Notes: generated by a model not told the origin, from the letters alone. Counted from the first letter of the stretch, positions 20,409-33,600 are shown. The stretch is DNA of 64,000 bases from Phytopythium helicoides (GCA_024867545.1 JANFNE010000005.1:62001-126000); one strand, 5' to 3'. Numbers and translations: made by a program.

Positions 20409-21951
20409 ATGCCCATGCTCCTGCTGCTGCTCGCGACCTTCGCGAGCTCCGTGGCCGCCGCCGATGGCGAGCGAGCGCCGTCTCATCTGCTGCACGTCAC
20501 GCTGACGCTCGCGCTCGCGGTGGTGGCGCACGTCACCGTGTCCGCGGCACTGCGAGCCAACCAAGCGAAGAAGCCTACAGCCAAAGCGCTGGACGAAAAG
20601 AAGGCGTGCGTGCTGCAGGTGGACGAGGAGCTCGAGCGCGTCGCGGACGCGAGCGCGCAGCTGTTCCCCGTCGGCGCGAGGGTGAAGCTGGCGGACGGAC
20701 GGGGGGAGGGAGAAGTGGCTGCTTACGACCACAAGGCGGACACGTACGACGTCAAGCTGGAGAAGGGGGAGAAGACGACGCGCGTTAAGGGCGCGGAGCT
20801 GGTGCAGCCGACTGTGAGCGACTTTTACATCTACCCCATCAAGTCGTGCGGCGGGATCCGTCTTGAGTCGGCGCAGATCACTGGTGGGGGGTTTGCGAGT
20901 GTTGCGTTTGGCGATAGACAAGGGCTGACGTTGCTGTGTGGCTCGATGAAGTTAAGGGGCTGCTGCATGACCGAGAATGGATGTTCGCAGACGAGAAGGG
21001 CAAGTTCATCACGCAGCGGCGCTACCACAAGCTTGCACTCGTGCACCCCAAGCTGGTGCCGGACGTCGAGAACCCGACGGTAGGTCCTTCCGTTGGTGAG
21101 ATTACTTCGTGCATCGTTTTCTGACTTCCATGCTGTGTAAAACGACCAGGCTCTTGTCCTAACGGCAAAGGGGATGCCAGATCTGAAAGTGCCTATTATT
21201 CACGAGTCCGCGGGGAAGGAGATGCAGGTGAACGTTTGGAAGTCCGACATTCTCGCGATCGATCAAGGAGATACTGCTGCCCAGTGGATCAACACTTTCC
21301 TTGCGGATCAACTGGGAGATCGAAAGATCCGGCTGGTGCACTTCAAGGAGTCGTTTGTTCGCCCAACTCATGAGCGGTACGCTCCAGGACATCAGACTGG
21401 TGCGGATTGTTTTCCTTTCCCTGTCGAAGATCGTGCAAGCTGACAAGTATTCGTGTACATACGTTCAGGGTTTGCGGACGCCTTTCCAATTCTGCTCACC
21501 GCAGATTCGTCTCTCGATGATTTGAACAAGCATCTCAATGAGCCTGTCCCTATGAATCGCTTCCGGCCAAAGTATGTTTGTCGAGGTGGATCCGGATTAG
21601 TTTTACCGTGGCTAACTTGAAATTACCTCCAGCATTGTACTTACAGGAGTGTCAGCGTGGGCAGACGACTACTGGAATTGTCTTACGATTGGGCCACTCA
21701 AATTTCGCAATGTGCGTCCGTGCAGTCGCTGTAACCTCCCTTGCGTCGACCAGGCCACAGGTACAACGCATCCCGGGCGGGAGCCGTCCAAGACGTTGGT
21801 TCAAGTCCGAAATGGCGTTGCCCTGGGGTTTGAGTACGCCTCCAAGGCCGACAACTACTTTGGCTCTAATCTGGTGGTTGAGAAGACGGGAAGGCTCAAT
21901 GTTGGTGACCCGGTGAAGATCCTTACAATGAAAGAGAAGGTGTATGCCTGA
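20409..21951 (+). CDS. MOSC-domain protein, mARC/YcbX-like (copy 3)
   Basis: Five exons, join(20409..20883,20952..21079,21150..21399,21469..21571,21633..21951), give 424 aa. The N-terminus has a signal-like segment (MLLLLLATFASSVAAA) and a second hydrophobic helix (LTLALAVVAHVTVSAAL), so the protein is probably membrane-anchored. The KOW-like piece (VGARVKLADGRGEGEVAAYD) is clearest here. The MOSC barrel begins DFYIYPIKSCGGIRLESAQ and the cofactor motif is SRCNLPCVDQATG. Copy 3 is closer to copy 1 than to its tandem neighbour copy 2 (KGLLHDREWMF, WINTFLADQLG). All acceptor choices are fixed by the exact exon-length match with the paralogues. Confidence 0.85.
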
Positions 21952-22111
21952 TTGGTTGTGTAGTGGAGAGAGGGGAAAGAGACGCCTATATTGTGGGCCT
22001 TCAACACTTCAAGCTGCGCCTACCGACGTAGCTACAACCTAAAAGACAAAAACGTGATAAGCATGAATAACAAGAGCACGGGCAAGGGTCTCAAACGATT
22101 ATTCATTGCAT

Positions 22112-24627
22112 TCAGAACTGAGCTCCTGCAGTATTTGAGTGTTTTCGGTATCTCTCGACGCCTCGAACGGATGGTAACGAGCACGATGGTGCATAACCAG
22201 CAGCTTCTGAGCTACTGATATCTTCGGAAATGGAGTTGTTCAGATTGCTGGAATATTCAGGCAGCTTATCAGCGTGGGGCATCATAGGGGTTGACGGAGT
22301 TGGGTGCATATTACTACTTGGCGTTGTACTTCGACAAGGGAGATCCAGAGCAGGCTCAAAAAGCTGCAGTCCTCGAGGAGAAGTGACAGCATCAGTCTTG
22401 ACTGGTGAGGATGATGCCGCCGGAGGAAGTCCAATCGACGAGCGTCGAGGACTATGCTGGTCATTCTTAACAGGCGACGCGGACATTTTGCTCGACGTTT
22501 TCTGAGGTGATGGAGATTCTGATCTGGGAGCCCGAGAGTGTTGTACAGGCTCCAACGCTGGCATCGGTATAACGGGCGGCTTTGCGATATGCTCAGTATG
22601 CACTGAATGTTTTGATGTTGGGGTTGAAGGCGCCGATAAAGCCGGTGTTTCTGATTGTAGGCCTGGTGTGAATGTACCTGTCAATTGTAGTTTGCGGAGA
22701 CTTGAGGCCCTTCGAATTCGCTCGAGAGACTCGAGATTCAACTCCAAGCGTTTTGGCGCGAGCCACTCAGCTATTAACATTTCCAAGAAATCGGTGCAGA
22801 CGCGGAGAACTGACGAGGTACTAACAGCTGTGACTCCAGTATTCGCGACTTGAGGGCGAACTTGAAAAATTGCCATCGCCATGCGAATACACACTGCGTC
22901 AAACTCGGGTGTCCGCAACGTTAGATTGGAAGTATCACTCTTAGCCCCCTCGTCTCCTTGCGCAAGCTTTGCTTGAAGTATTCGAAGGCAATTGACAATG
23001 CGGTCCAAGGATCGAACAACACAGGACGGGAGTTGGTGCAGTGTTCTAAACTTCTGAGCTGCTGCCGCATCAGCACTGCTATCCGAATATGCATGTGGTG
23101 GTACAGCTACTCGCTGCGGCGAACCAAGAAGCTTTTCAACCATGTCCGGACTCAAGAGAGGCTCGGCAAGATGTTCAAGCCAGTCAAGCAGCAGAGGCGG
23201 GTAGTACATAATGCTAGTGCACAACTCTACTGCTTCGGGCCAATTCCACTCGCCGACATTGAAGGCAACTTTGACTGGAAACAAGTGGCTTTCACGAACG
23301 AGTGGTTTACATCCGGCTGGTACAAGGAATGATGGAGCAGGAGGCGGGGATTCAAAAGCATCACGCGAACTCTGCACAGCAACAATCAACTTGAGATGCT
23401 CATCCACCGCAGCGTCGTGCTCTTGTGAGATCGGGATACTCCTGCTGTCAGTTCTCGTGGATCCGAAGTGCGATATTGGCAAATGTGCAATGAAACTGTA
23501 AGCTACACTTCTTGCTACATCCTCTTCCATGAGCCCCTTTTCAATTGCGCTACATATGACATCGATGATCTTGGGGAGGGGCGATGCAAACTTTTCACCA
23601 TGAAGTAATAGATTTTGCTGTTCAACCGTGCGAGCAACAGTAAATCGATCGTGAATGAATGGTAGCGCGAAAATGACACTTGAGCCATTGATGTACTCGT
23701 AGAAAGAGTACACGAACTTGGTCTGATCCGACGTTTGAATCGACCCAGGGCGATCGCGTCTTACAATCTTGATAGCCCGGTCAGGGGGAGTATTATGTAT
23801 AAATATGAATGCGCACGCGATTGCTAACCCCGTTCGTCCATACCCTGCATGGCAGTGAACGGCAATCTGTGCATGTCAGGAAATCAAGATGTGTTGAGCG
23901 AATACACGCTAAGAAGATCCCAACAGAAGTCAGTACCTTTTGGTGGCCATTTAAAAGAACAGAGGCCATGACCTTGACGATGTCCATCATGAAGGAGAGT
24001 GCTGGTGTTGTCATATCTTCCCAACCAAAATTGTAGAACCGGACTACATGATACGACGTGTTGGACACCTCAGGTACATCAACGAGCAGAGACATTCACT
24101 CTACGCACTGTTCTCTGCCATGAGGTCCTTCTCTGGGTCGTAAGGAAATCCACTAGCCACCAAGCCATCGCCGCAGTATGGGTGTTCGCCTGGGAGGGTT
24201 AAATTGAAGACTGCGGCAATACTTAGCCTGCCAAGAGATTAGTTTTGTTAGCAATCCAAATCACTTGCTGAGCGTGTTGGATTACGGCTTACTTGTGGAA
24301 TTGCTGGGCAATTTTGTAATCGCGCATCAAGCGTGACGAGGGTCTCATCATGCCGAGTACACGGTCAGTGATCCAGTCTGCGTGCAGCCCCAGCACTGGC
24401 GAGTCGGTTTTTGCGAGGGCTGCTGACTCGCTACAGCGCTTGCATTTCGCCCCACCACACAGTCGACACTTGACGGTCAGAGTTTTCTCCCACTCTCGTG
24501 CCTTGACCGGCGATCCCATGGCGTGTAGTGATCCTCGAGCAATGCCTTGGAGAAAGATTGGCCGCTCTCGAATTCCTGCAGTTCTGAAGCAAACCCAGAT
24601 AGCGATGCGTATTTTCGTCGTTGACAT
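22112..24627 (-). CDS. PTPDC1: PTPDC1-type dual-specificity tyrosine phosphatase
   Basis: Four exons, complement(join(22112..23866,23937..24043,24109..24227,24293..24627)), give 771 aa. The order of motifs follows animal PTPDC1: WITDRVLGMMRPSSRLM, then FNLTLPGEHPYCG, RFYNFGWEDM, and the signature VHCHAGYGRTG with Cys192 and Arg198, followed by RPGSIQTSDQTKFVYSFYEY. After the catalytic domain, a helical region (LLLHGEKFASPLPKIIDVIC) also resembles PTPDC1; the C-terminal ~230 aa are Ser/Pro-rich. PTPDC1 is linked to cilium length control in animals. Small introns of 61-70 nt are set by phase. The start at 24627 is the first ATG of the exon and could be further upstream. Confidence 0.85.
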
Positions 24628-24729
24628 CTTTGTATATCTTTAGCAGAAGTTTTGATGGTGGATTTGGTTCGAGCAACACTTCTGGTGAGCTGGTGCGGGC
24701 AACAACATCAACAGTACCGCGGCATTGTC
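24628..24729. promoter_or_regulatory. Compact divergent promoter, PTPDC1-type / coiled-coil genes
   Basis: Only about 100 bp separate the two divergent ATGs, so both promoters must overlap. If the coiled-coil gene used the in-frame ATG at 24655, the spacing would shrink to under 30 bp, which argues for the ATG at 24730. Confidence 0.45.
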
Positions 24730-27700
24730 ATGAAGTCGAATGGAAGCTCGCGGACATTGATGCCAGGAAGCGCTCGACCATCTCCTTTGGCTACACCGCC
24801 TGTATCGAAAAAGCATCATCGTGATGACAAAACAGCATCTCTGTCATCCCATTCCGGGCGTGCGAAAGCAATCACAAGTGATATGGCGGACGGTAGCGCT
24901 GGAGGAACTACATTCTCAATCCCTACTAGCCACGACATATTTTATGCGTACTCTCAACAACCTCAGCAGATCTTGCATCCCCACCATGCTGCTGCCATGG
25001 TCGCAGCCTATGGATTTCCAGCAGGACCGGTGCCATTTATACCTCCCGCACAAGCGCTGTCTTCGTCGGGGTTTCCCCCTGCCCAATATCTCCAACCTCC
25101 TGCTGCCGCTGTCGCACAAGGGGTGATTCCATCTCAGCTTCCTCATACAACCAACACCAGCTCGACATCCTTGGGAGTGCTGTCTTCAGGGAGCAATGTG
25201 GCAAGCTCCATCAATGAAAATACAGACGATCTATCTCAGAGACTCGAAAAGAAAGAGCACATGGTGGCCCAGCTCGGATCATTTCTTGCACAGATGAAGC
25301 AGGAGTCAGAAGGAAGCGCAGCCGCATGGAAGGAGAAGCTACAAGAAATCAACGAGCTAAAGGCCCAATTGGCTAATTTAACGCGACAACTCGCTGAATC
25401 TCAGACCAAAGAGAATCAGACGTCGTCGCAGTTATCGCAAACTCTCCAAGATCTCGAAATCGCTATGCAGGAGGTTGAGATTCGTGAGAAACGTCACGTC
25501 GACGAGCTGAAAGTCATGCATTCCGAAATTGAGAAGCGAGAGGCTGATACCGATCATCTAAAGGCCGGATACGAGGAAACCGTCAAACAGCTATCTGCTG
25601 AACTGCTTGGGTGCCGACAAAAGCACCAAGAAGAGGTGATTACTCTCAATGAAGCCATTCAAAAGCTTCAAGAAGGCCACGAATTGGCACTAAAACATCT
25701 GGAGCAAGATCGAAGCGATCTCCAGCGAGCACTCCATGAGCTAAACAAACGATTAGAACAAATGGATGCAGCAAAGCAGGAGTTGGGACAACATTTGTGG
25801 AGTATATCAAAGGAGCTTGATCAAAGCAAACGCCGCGAGCAAGAATTAATTCAGAAAATTCAAGAACAAGCAAAAAGCATTGACGAAACCCGTGCTGCTT
25901 GGACGGAGCGTTTTCAACAAACGCAAAGTGACAAGGCGGAACAGCTCAGTATGCATGCTACATTGAAGTCCCAACTCGAAGAAATCGAAGGCAAGTGGCA
26001 CGAAGAGCGCTCACAAAAAGAAGAACTCAATGCAGTCATTATGAAGGAACTGCAACGATTTCAAAATGACATGGCGCAGTTGCAAGAAACGCACGAAATA
26101 CAAATGCATCAGATCGAGCAGGAAAACCAACGAATAGCTGCAGAATTGAAAAGTTATGTGGAACAGCTTGAGTTAGCAAAGACTCAGCTCACAGAAGCTC
26201 TCTCATCTCAGGGTAAAACTGCGGAGGAGCTTGCACAGCTCCAAGCTGAGAACAGCTTCCTGCAGCAGACAGAATCAGACAAGAGTACTACATTACAGGA
26301 GCTTAACTCTGAGCTTCACTCAATGATGCAGCAGTTAGAAGATGCCCGACTACAAATTGAACACTTTCATTCGCAATGGGAGACAGCTGATCAATTCATT
26401 CAGCGTGCAATGCAATTGTTGGGGACTGATGGTAAGCTTACGGCTGGAGGCAGCTCACTCACACACATCCCCGAGTTGCTGGAGTGGATAGAAGGGCTTG
26501 TGAATGAAAAAGCAGGTGTTGAACCGCTAAAGCTAGCATTGCTTCGTGCTCAACACGAACGTGATAGCATACAGGAAACCTTGCGTGTTCGTGAGCAAGA
26601 GCTCATGACCGTAGTTAACAAGCTGCAATGTGAATTGGAATCAACTCGTGAGGATGCAAAGGCTTTAGCCGAAGAAATCGCGCAGCTCTCTCAAATCTCT
26701 GGTGGAAACGAAGCAAAATTATCAGCTCAAGTTATAGAACTGACCAAACAAATGGAAGAAATACAAGCTTCGAGCAGTCTTCAAGTCATTCAGCTACAGC
26801 GATCACTTGAGTCTCAGCGGCAACGTACACAGCAGCTCGAAAACGAGAAGAAAGAACTACTTCATGAAGCACAACAAACGAACATATCAATGGAGTCTCT
26901 CTTTCAGACCAAGAGTGCGATGCAAGCCGAGCTCGATCAACTTCGGACTAGCTGGCGAGAGCTCCAGCTAGAATGCAGTGACCTCAAAGAGAGCCATGAC
27001 GATCTCGCCGACAGCTCCCAGAGGACAATCAACGAATTGAACAGTGTCGTACAATCACTGCGCAACCAAACAAACGAGCTGAAGACAACTGATGAAGGGC
27101 AGAAGAAGGTTTTAGATCAGCTTACAAGTTCCCACGTGGCATTGCAATCTGAATACGAAGGCTTGCTCAGCCGCTTCGATGCTGAGAAAAACCAGTGGGC
27201 TGAAAAGGAACGAGAGACAGCGCGTGTGCTTGAGGATAAGCATCGGCGTTTGACTGAGATGATGGAGATGCTTACGCAGCTACAAGCTCAAAAAGAGTTC
27301 TTGGAGCACGCTCGATCTAGCGATGCCAAAGATGCTCGCACAGAGGCAGAGCGATTACAACAGCAGATGCAGATGCTTGCTCAAGAAAAGAAACGGGTTG
27401 ATCTTGCTCTGAGTTCTGCGAGGACACAACTCGATCAGCAGCAAGGTGCAGTCGCTAAACTTCAGGAGGATAAACGTCAAAGTACTGAGTTGAACGCCGA
27501 GCTCGAAGAGCAGCTAGCTGCCCTACGAGCAGAACTTCAGCGCGTGCAAGGAGAGCTGGAGCGCGTAGGACGGGCCAAGTCGACGCTGCAACTGGAAGTG
27601 CGACGTCTAACGGACGATGCCCAAGACGCTGCTCGGCAAGTCGAGGTGTCACGAAGAGACATTCGATCATTAGAGAAAGCTGCAGCAGATGAGCGTGAAC

Positions 27701-29471
27701 GACTTCATAAGGAGCTAGAAGAAGCACGCGCTGAAGCATCAGAGAGTATTGCTCAAGTTGATGAACTTCAAACTAAACTTGCATCTATTCAGAAAGCAGC
27801 GAATGCAACTATTAACGAGCTAATGGCGGAGCTACAAACTGCACAAGACTCGATCTCGATGGACAAAGCCAGACTATCAAAGGACTCGGATGCAGCCAAA
27901 GCCCAGCTTCGATCATTGCAAGAAGAGCTGCGACGGAAGGACGCGGAGCTCCAAGATTCGACTCTTGCTCTTCAGCAAGAACGAGAACAACGTCATGAAA
28001 AGGAGACAGAGCTAGCGATGAAGCTGTCACGAATAAGTTCAGCGCTTGAAAGCAAACGGCAGGAGTGCGATAATCTCACCCATGAAGTAGAAACAAAAGC
28101 TTCGCGATTGAGCGAGTTTGAACGCAAATTGGCGCCCCTGGTGGCTGCAAAAGAGAATCTGCAGTCCAAGATAACCGAGCTGAAACAGCAACTGGAGCAA
28201 AAATCACGTGAGCTCCATGACCTTGAAGAACGACAACGCGATGAACTCACTCGTCTTGTCCGAGAAAAGCGAGAGCTTGAAAGCGCCTATCTGACGCTCA
28301 AGGAGGAGATGGAATCAGTGCGCACTCAAACGTCTGGGCATCAGCACCAGTGGCAAGCAGAGGCGAAAACATTGAGATCTGCACTTGAGAGAAGCAAGGG
28401 CGAACTTGCAAAGACTAACGCGGATATGCTTGCGCTTGCACAACGACTCGAGACTTGTCAGCAAGCAGCGAACGAGACTATTGCGGATCTTACAGCACGA
28501 GTCCATGCTGCTCAACAAGATGTAGAAGCCGCCAATGCAAATCTAGCTATGGAGAGAGACCATCGGCGAGAAGCGGAAGTACAAAAGATGGAACTCCAGC
28601 GAGCGCTACGACAACATCAGAGAGCAATAACAGGATCGAGTGATGGAGTGAAGTCTATGTCCCCATCTTTAAACAATGCGATTGAGGAAATGTCTGTGTC
28701 GAGATCATCGACTTCTGGGTTGGAGCTCAATAATTCACCCCAGCTGTCGAAAGCGGGATCGATGGCAGGACCTGAAAGCCCAGCTCCTGGTAGCAACGAG
28801 TCGTACCGAAAGTTTTATGCCAACGAACAACTGACAAATGCGGAGCTGTCCAATCTACCAGTCGCTGTTATCAAGGCTCAGATCGGTTTGGACCTAGCGC
28901 CTTCTTCGAGTAGCTTTGGACTAGCTGGAGGTTCACGCAGTGGGACCAAGAGCAACCAGAGTCAAGCCCATCGTGGAGTAGCTACAAGAGACCGCAGCAA
29001 CGACAATATTCCGCCCTTGCCACTCGAGTCAATGACAATGTACGTGTGAATCGAATGCTTGACGATGACGATGTCCAGCAGCACTGATGACGCCTTATTT
29101 GCGCCAGGGATCCCAGCAGTGATGTACAAGGAAGCAAATCTCCTCACTGCTTGGAACCAGAGGCGGACTCCTGCGATCGATATACGGGATCAGCTCGAGG
29201 CTTCCTCGCCTCGCTCAGCTCTCGCAGCTCGTCTGATCGATACGCAGTCTCTGACTCGAAGCTGCGCGGTCACAACAATGCAGTCTCAGGGAAGAAACCC
29301 CCACAGGCAAAAAAGAAGAAGGCAGGGTCTGCTTCCTCTGCGGCAGCCGCTACCGTCTACGGTTCGCTGTCGTCTCTCCCTGCAGCCTCATCTTCTACGT
29401 CAGGATCTCCACTAGCCAAGTCACGCACCAACAACAGTGGTGGCAAGCTTCTTCCCCGAATAGGGCAGTGA
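24730..29471 (+). CDS. Large coiled-coil protein
   Basis: Two exons, join(24730..29039,29108..29471), encode 1557 aa. Residues ~1-170 are disordered and Pro/Gln/Ser-rich, ~175-1330 are nearly continuous heptad-type coiled coil rich in Glu, Gln, Leu and Lys, and the tail is Ser-rich and basic (KKPPQAKKKKAGS). The conserved-looking block KFYANEQLTNAELSNLPVAV follows the coil. The first exon could end at a stop at 29049, but splicing GTACGT at 29040 to the acceptor at 29107 restores frame (phase 2) and adds 121 protein-like residues. Such proteins serve as golgins, centrosomal or flagellar-root scaffolds; I cannot choose among these. The stop lies 26 bp from the convergent methyltransferase stop. 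Confidence 0.75.
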
Positions 29472-29497
29472 GAACGTGAGGGAATGAAAGGAATCAC

Positions 29498-30386
29498 CTA
29501 TTCGTTGGCATTATCTAGGTGATTGTCGAGTTCTGCCGTCTCGCCCTCTGACGAAGACGACGCCGGCTCGCTATCCTCGGTCGTCTCCTCTGCTGATTCT
29601 TCTCCTTCCTGCTTCTTTGAAGCTTCGGGCTGTCGTGGCAACTCGGGCTTGAGCGGGAAGCGGTAGATAAAGATCGGGAATGCTGCGCCGTCCTTGGCCT
29701 CAACGTAGTGCTTCTCGTCCGGCACGACTCCGGGGATCCTGTACAGGTACGTGATGACCCGGAGCTTGTCGCTCGCCGCTCTCTCGAGCTGTCTTTTGAC
29801 CAGACTGCAATCACCTCCTTCACGTCAGCCTCCGCGTCACCGCCTCGCTCAGCAACTCCTCCTCCAACCTGAGCCCTCGGTCGATGAGGAAGAGGAAGAC
29901 GATGGTCGCGTCGCCCGGGATCTCAAACTCGAGCGCGTTGGCCGTCTCGACCGCCACCAGCCGCTCCACGCCAGCCTCTCTCGCCGCCTCTCTCGCCTGC
30001 TGCGCTCGCTCCGCGTCGATCTCGACGCCCACCGCGCGCAAGCCGACCGTCCGCGCGGCGTCGACCACCAGTCGTCCGTCTCCGCAGCCAACGTCCACGA
30101 GCAGGTCGTCCGGCCGCGCGTCCACGAGCCGCAGCGCGCGGCGGAAGACGCGGAGCGGCGTCGAGTGCAGCGTCCTGCGTGGCGCGAGCATTGGTTCGAC
30201 AATGGCGTCGGTTCGCGCCGCGACGCGAGTGGACCACATGAGCAGCTCCGTCGCAAAACAAGACGCGGCGGACGACACCAAGAGACCGAGACGGTTGGTT
30301 GATGGGAGTAAATACCGTAGATTTTGGGGGAAAATAGCGTTAGCGTCGACTGCTCGACGAGGGGATCGAGGGGCACGCGACCACAT
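29498..30386 (-). CDS. Class I SAM-dependent methyltransferase
   Basis: Two exons, complement(join(29498..29788,29841..30386)), give 278 aa. The SAM-binding motif is DLLVDVGCGDGRLVVDAA, followed by VGVEIDAERA (acidic loop), NALEFEIPGDATIVFLFLI and, after a short 52-nt intron, LRVITYLYRIPGVVP, the usual strand order of the fold. The tail is acidic and disordered. The layout resembles small mitochondrial lysine methyltransferases (ATPSCKMT/FAM173 group), and the Arg-rich N-terminus could be a targeting peptide, but the substrate is unknown. The splice donor is the least certain point; alternatives change only a few residues. ATG 30239 is a possible shorter start. Confidence 0.62.
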
Positions 30387-30417
30387 GCAGGGAGGGGCAA
30401 GCAGGAGCGAGCTGAGC

Positions 30418-30639
30418 TCAGCGCGTGCCCTTCCACGGCGCCACCACGTGCTGGTGCAGCAGCTCGGCCTGGTGCGCGCTCTCGCGCTGCTCGTCGCGCT
30501 CGGCGCCCGCCGGCAGCGGGTGGTGGTGCGACGCGTAGCGCGCGTACGTCGTCACGGCGGCCGACGTGAGCACCAGCGGCGCCAGCGAGGCCGCCGCGCT
30601 CTTGGTCACCACCGACGCGGCCATGGACGCCACCGGCAT
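30418..30639 (-). CDS. Small putative mitochondrial/membrane protein
   Basis: A 73-aa frame starting MPVASMAASVVTKSAAASL with one hydrophobic stretch (ASLAPLVLTSAAVTTYARYA) and a hydrophilic His/Glu-rich C-terminus. The Ser/Ala-rich N-terminus with few acids fits a mitochondrial or single-pass membrane protein. I do not recognise a family. It lies upstream of the methyltransferase on the same strand, with 31 bp between its stop and that ATG, so one of the two starts may be annotated too far 5'. Confidence 0.35.
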   Translation of the reverse strand: MPVASMAASVVTKSAAASLAPLVLTSAAVTTYARYASHHHPLPAGAERDEQRESAHQAELLHQHVVAPWKGTR

Positions 30640-33600
30640 GTTGCAGAGCAGCTGGAGGGCTTGCGGAGGAGCTCGAGGGCTGGGGAGCCTTGTGCTGGCG
30701 GGCCTGACGCCACGAGGGAGCTCGAGGGCTTGGAATGGGGCGGGAGAGCTTGGACACTTGCGCGGGAGCCTGCTGATCGGCGTGTGACGCGGCAGCTTGA
30801 GCTTGGGCGGCGGGCGCAGAGGCGCGGATTCCATTGGCCTTGGGAAGCGGCGCGCAGACGACAGCGAAGGTGGCGTGCGAGACCCAAATCCGCGGTGATT
30901 AGGTTGCCCAAGATAGAATGAGGGGTACGGTTTCTGTACGTAGATTTTTTCAATACTGTACGTTGGAATGGGGGAGGGTACGAAAGGGGTATGGAGCCGA
31001 AAATAGAGAGGGGGGTTAATTTGGGGACGATGTGGGACAAAAGAGCGAGGCGCCAATGGAAAGTTCTGCTGCGAGTGACGCGGCGACTTGATTGACTCGA
31101 TGGACTTCAACGTCAACGGCACAAGGGAGGTGTCGGTGGTGGGGTTGGTGAGCGCTCGAGCCAATGATGGACTGCAACCGAGGTGACTTGGAGCCGCGGG
31201 GAGACACATGGAGGCTTTTCCGGCGCTGGATTCGCGCAGCGGCTTTGGACGCTGGCGACACGTGCAGTAACGAGCCTCCCGCATGCGCACCGGCTGATCC
31301 GAATGCGCATTTGAGCTGAGGAATCCCCAAGATTCGAAGCTGGAATGCATCGCCTCTCCCGTGCCTTACGGCGTCCAGGTGTGTGGGTTGACAGCGCAAT
31401 CGCTCGATCGCCACCCCATGTGGGGGAGCAACGTCAAATCTATTTCGACAGTCGCAGATTTGTGGCCGCGACTTTGTGGCGAGTGCAGTGGAGACGTGAG
31501 GCCTGCTCCTAGGGCTGGCGTCACACTCGGTGACTTTATCCTGTGCGGCTGCACGTGCTTGCTTCTGGAGGGGTGGCGAGCGTGTCTAGGCATTCAAGCG
31601 GACTGAGGATAACGAATACTAAGTGCGCCGGCACTAGCAGGCTTTTTGCGGCGCTGGATCGATCGATGATAACGTGAATACGTCGGGACTGGGCAGCACC
31701 TCGACAGCGAAAGCCTCGTTGTGCACTCGGCAGTTTCGGGCAAAGTTGTAAGCATTCTCGACAGCATCCATGGTGGCGCTGTCGATCGGTCCTAGACTAT
31801 CTGTCGTGACAAAGGTTGTTGAGGTTATCCTCAATTCCGCTTTGAATGTGATCAGCCCTACGACAAGTGTCGAGTAGTTATGACGAACGAGTTCTCAAGA
31901 GGCTACTCCAATGCTTCGATCACGGGTAAAGCACCGGTATGGAATTGGTTCGTAAACTACGAGCTCAACACGAATTCCATTGTTGTAGCCCGACTGAAGG
32001 TCCCGGTCGAATGATCCAACGTCCGGTTGACCACCATGAGCCAATTGCAGGCACATGGCACCACTTGCAGTAGCAGCAGCAGCAGCAGCAGTAGCAGCAG
32101 TAGCAGCAGTAGCAGTATCGGGACGGTGAGCGATCTTATAATGGCGCAACAATACTTGACAAGTGTAAGGTGGTTGTCGGCATATCCAGCGCACGAATAT
32201 CGCATTACAGCAAGGCCAAAGCAGGTTGTGCTCGTGGTTCTTTACATTCCTGGTGCGAAGGACACAACAAATGATCGCGAGAACTCGTGGTACGTTTGCC
32301 ACGCGTGGTACGAGAGATATTGGTGCTAGTGGAGCGGCGGTGTGACGTACAGTGCCACGCCAATAGTGTCACATTTTGTGAAGAAAGTCGAGCAGTCAGA
32401 TGGGTCAGATGTGTCAGAGGAGTCAGAGGAGCCAGAGGACTCGACGTGAAGGCTGTTGCCTTTGCTGTTGTGTTCCGCTCCACTACATACCTGATGACCA
32501 CTGACCGGGAACGCAGCAGCATCTACAAACATTTAGTCGAGAACTGTGTAGATTGGAGAGCTGGGCAGCGTGCTACAAAGATTGGTCGAGTCAGTAATTT
32601 GTGGATGTAGGAAATTTGCAGCGAGGGACGCAGCAAGCGATCACTCGACACACTTTGGCGTCAAAGGTCCGTGGTTGATGCCTAGGGACCGGGGACAGCA
32701 CAACTTCCCACCTTTGATCCTCACAGCACCTACATACATAGCATATCGCAAGCGTACCAGCTGACATTGGGCAGACAGACCAGCTTCAGATTCGAAGGTC
32801 CGTCTTATTCCTTCAAGGTTTAGCATACTCCAGCAAGTACTGTACCTTTTGCTGCAGTTCCTACTCCAGTCAGACGATGGGCGGAAGTCTTCCAGTCGCA
32901 ACAACCTATATCGTTGTGAACACTCACGCTTTGCGATAGTCGATGCTTCGGGTCGATTTAGCTAGTCGTGTCTCGCAGAAAGAAGCACGGAGGCTCTATT
33001 GAGAGGTGCTAGTCTAACTCGACAGGTGTGTGCGGGTTGTTGCATAATTGCTGTGTTGTTTTTTCCGCGGAGAATCACCTCTGGAATGCAGCAAGATTTA
33101 AGTTTGAAATGAGCAAACAGACATGGATCGATAATCATCTCCGAGTCCCTGCACTTCTTCTCAATCAAATTTACGTTGACACCTGAATTATGCGAGATAG
33201 TGCGGAGACAGACATTACTGACGCTTTTTTTTTTTTAATTGCTTGTCGAGTCATCAGCTTCGAATACGCTCTGTAATGCGGTTCACCACGAATGCCGTTC
33301 ATTATAAGAGAGAGAACATGTTGATTAGTACGAAGAAATGTGCAAGATGCAGTGGAACCATTTGGAAACGAAGACTTCAATGCACTTAATACAACCACCT
33401 CTAACTTGAGTGTCGTAACAGTTGCAACAGTAGATCCAAAATGTGACTTGATGCAGAAATACATACCCACACACCTTAACAATGAGCACCAAACGAGACA
33501 AAACCGATTCACTTGATATCTGGACCAAGCGATTTGGCAAAAGGCGTGGTCGCAGTAATATCGGCGCCAGGTTTTGTTGTTCTGGGTAAAAATGCATGTC

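Noticed and set aside
30418..31350. Minus-strand frame of 310 codons covering the small membrane protein
   Set aside because: Only the last ~73 codons look like protein. The rest is Pro/Ser/Arg shadow without a motif.
32067..32117. AGC repeat as a possible CRISPR-like array or coding polySer/polyAla tract
   Set aside because: It is a simple triplet microsatellite without spacers, and no supported gene covers it.
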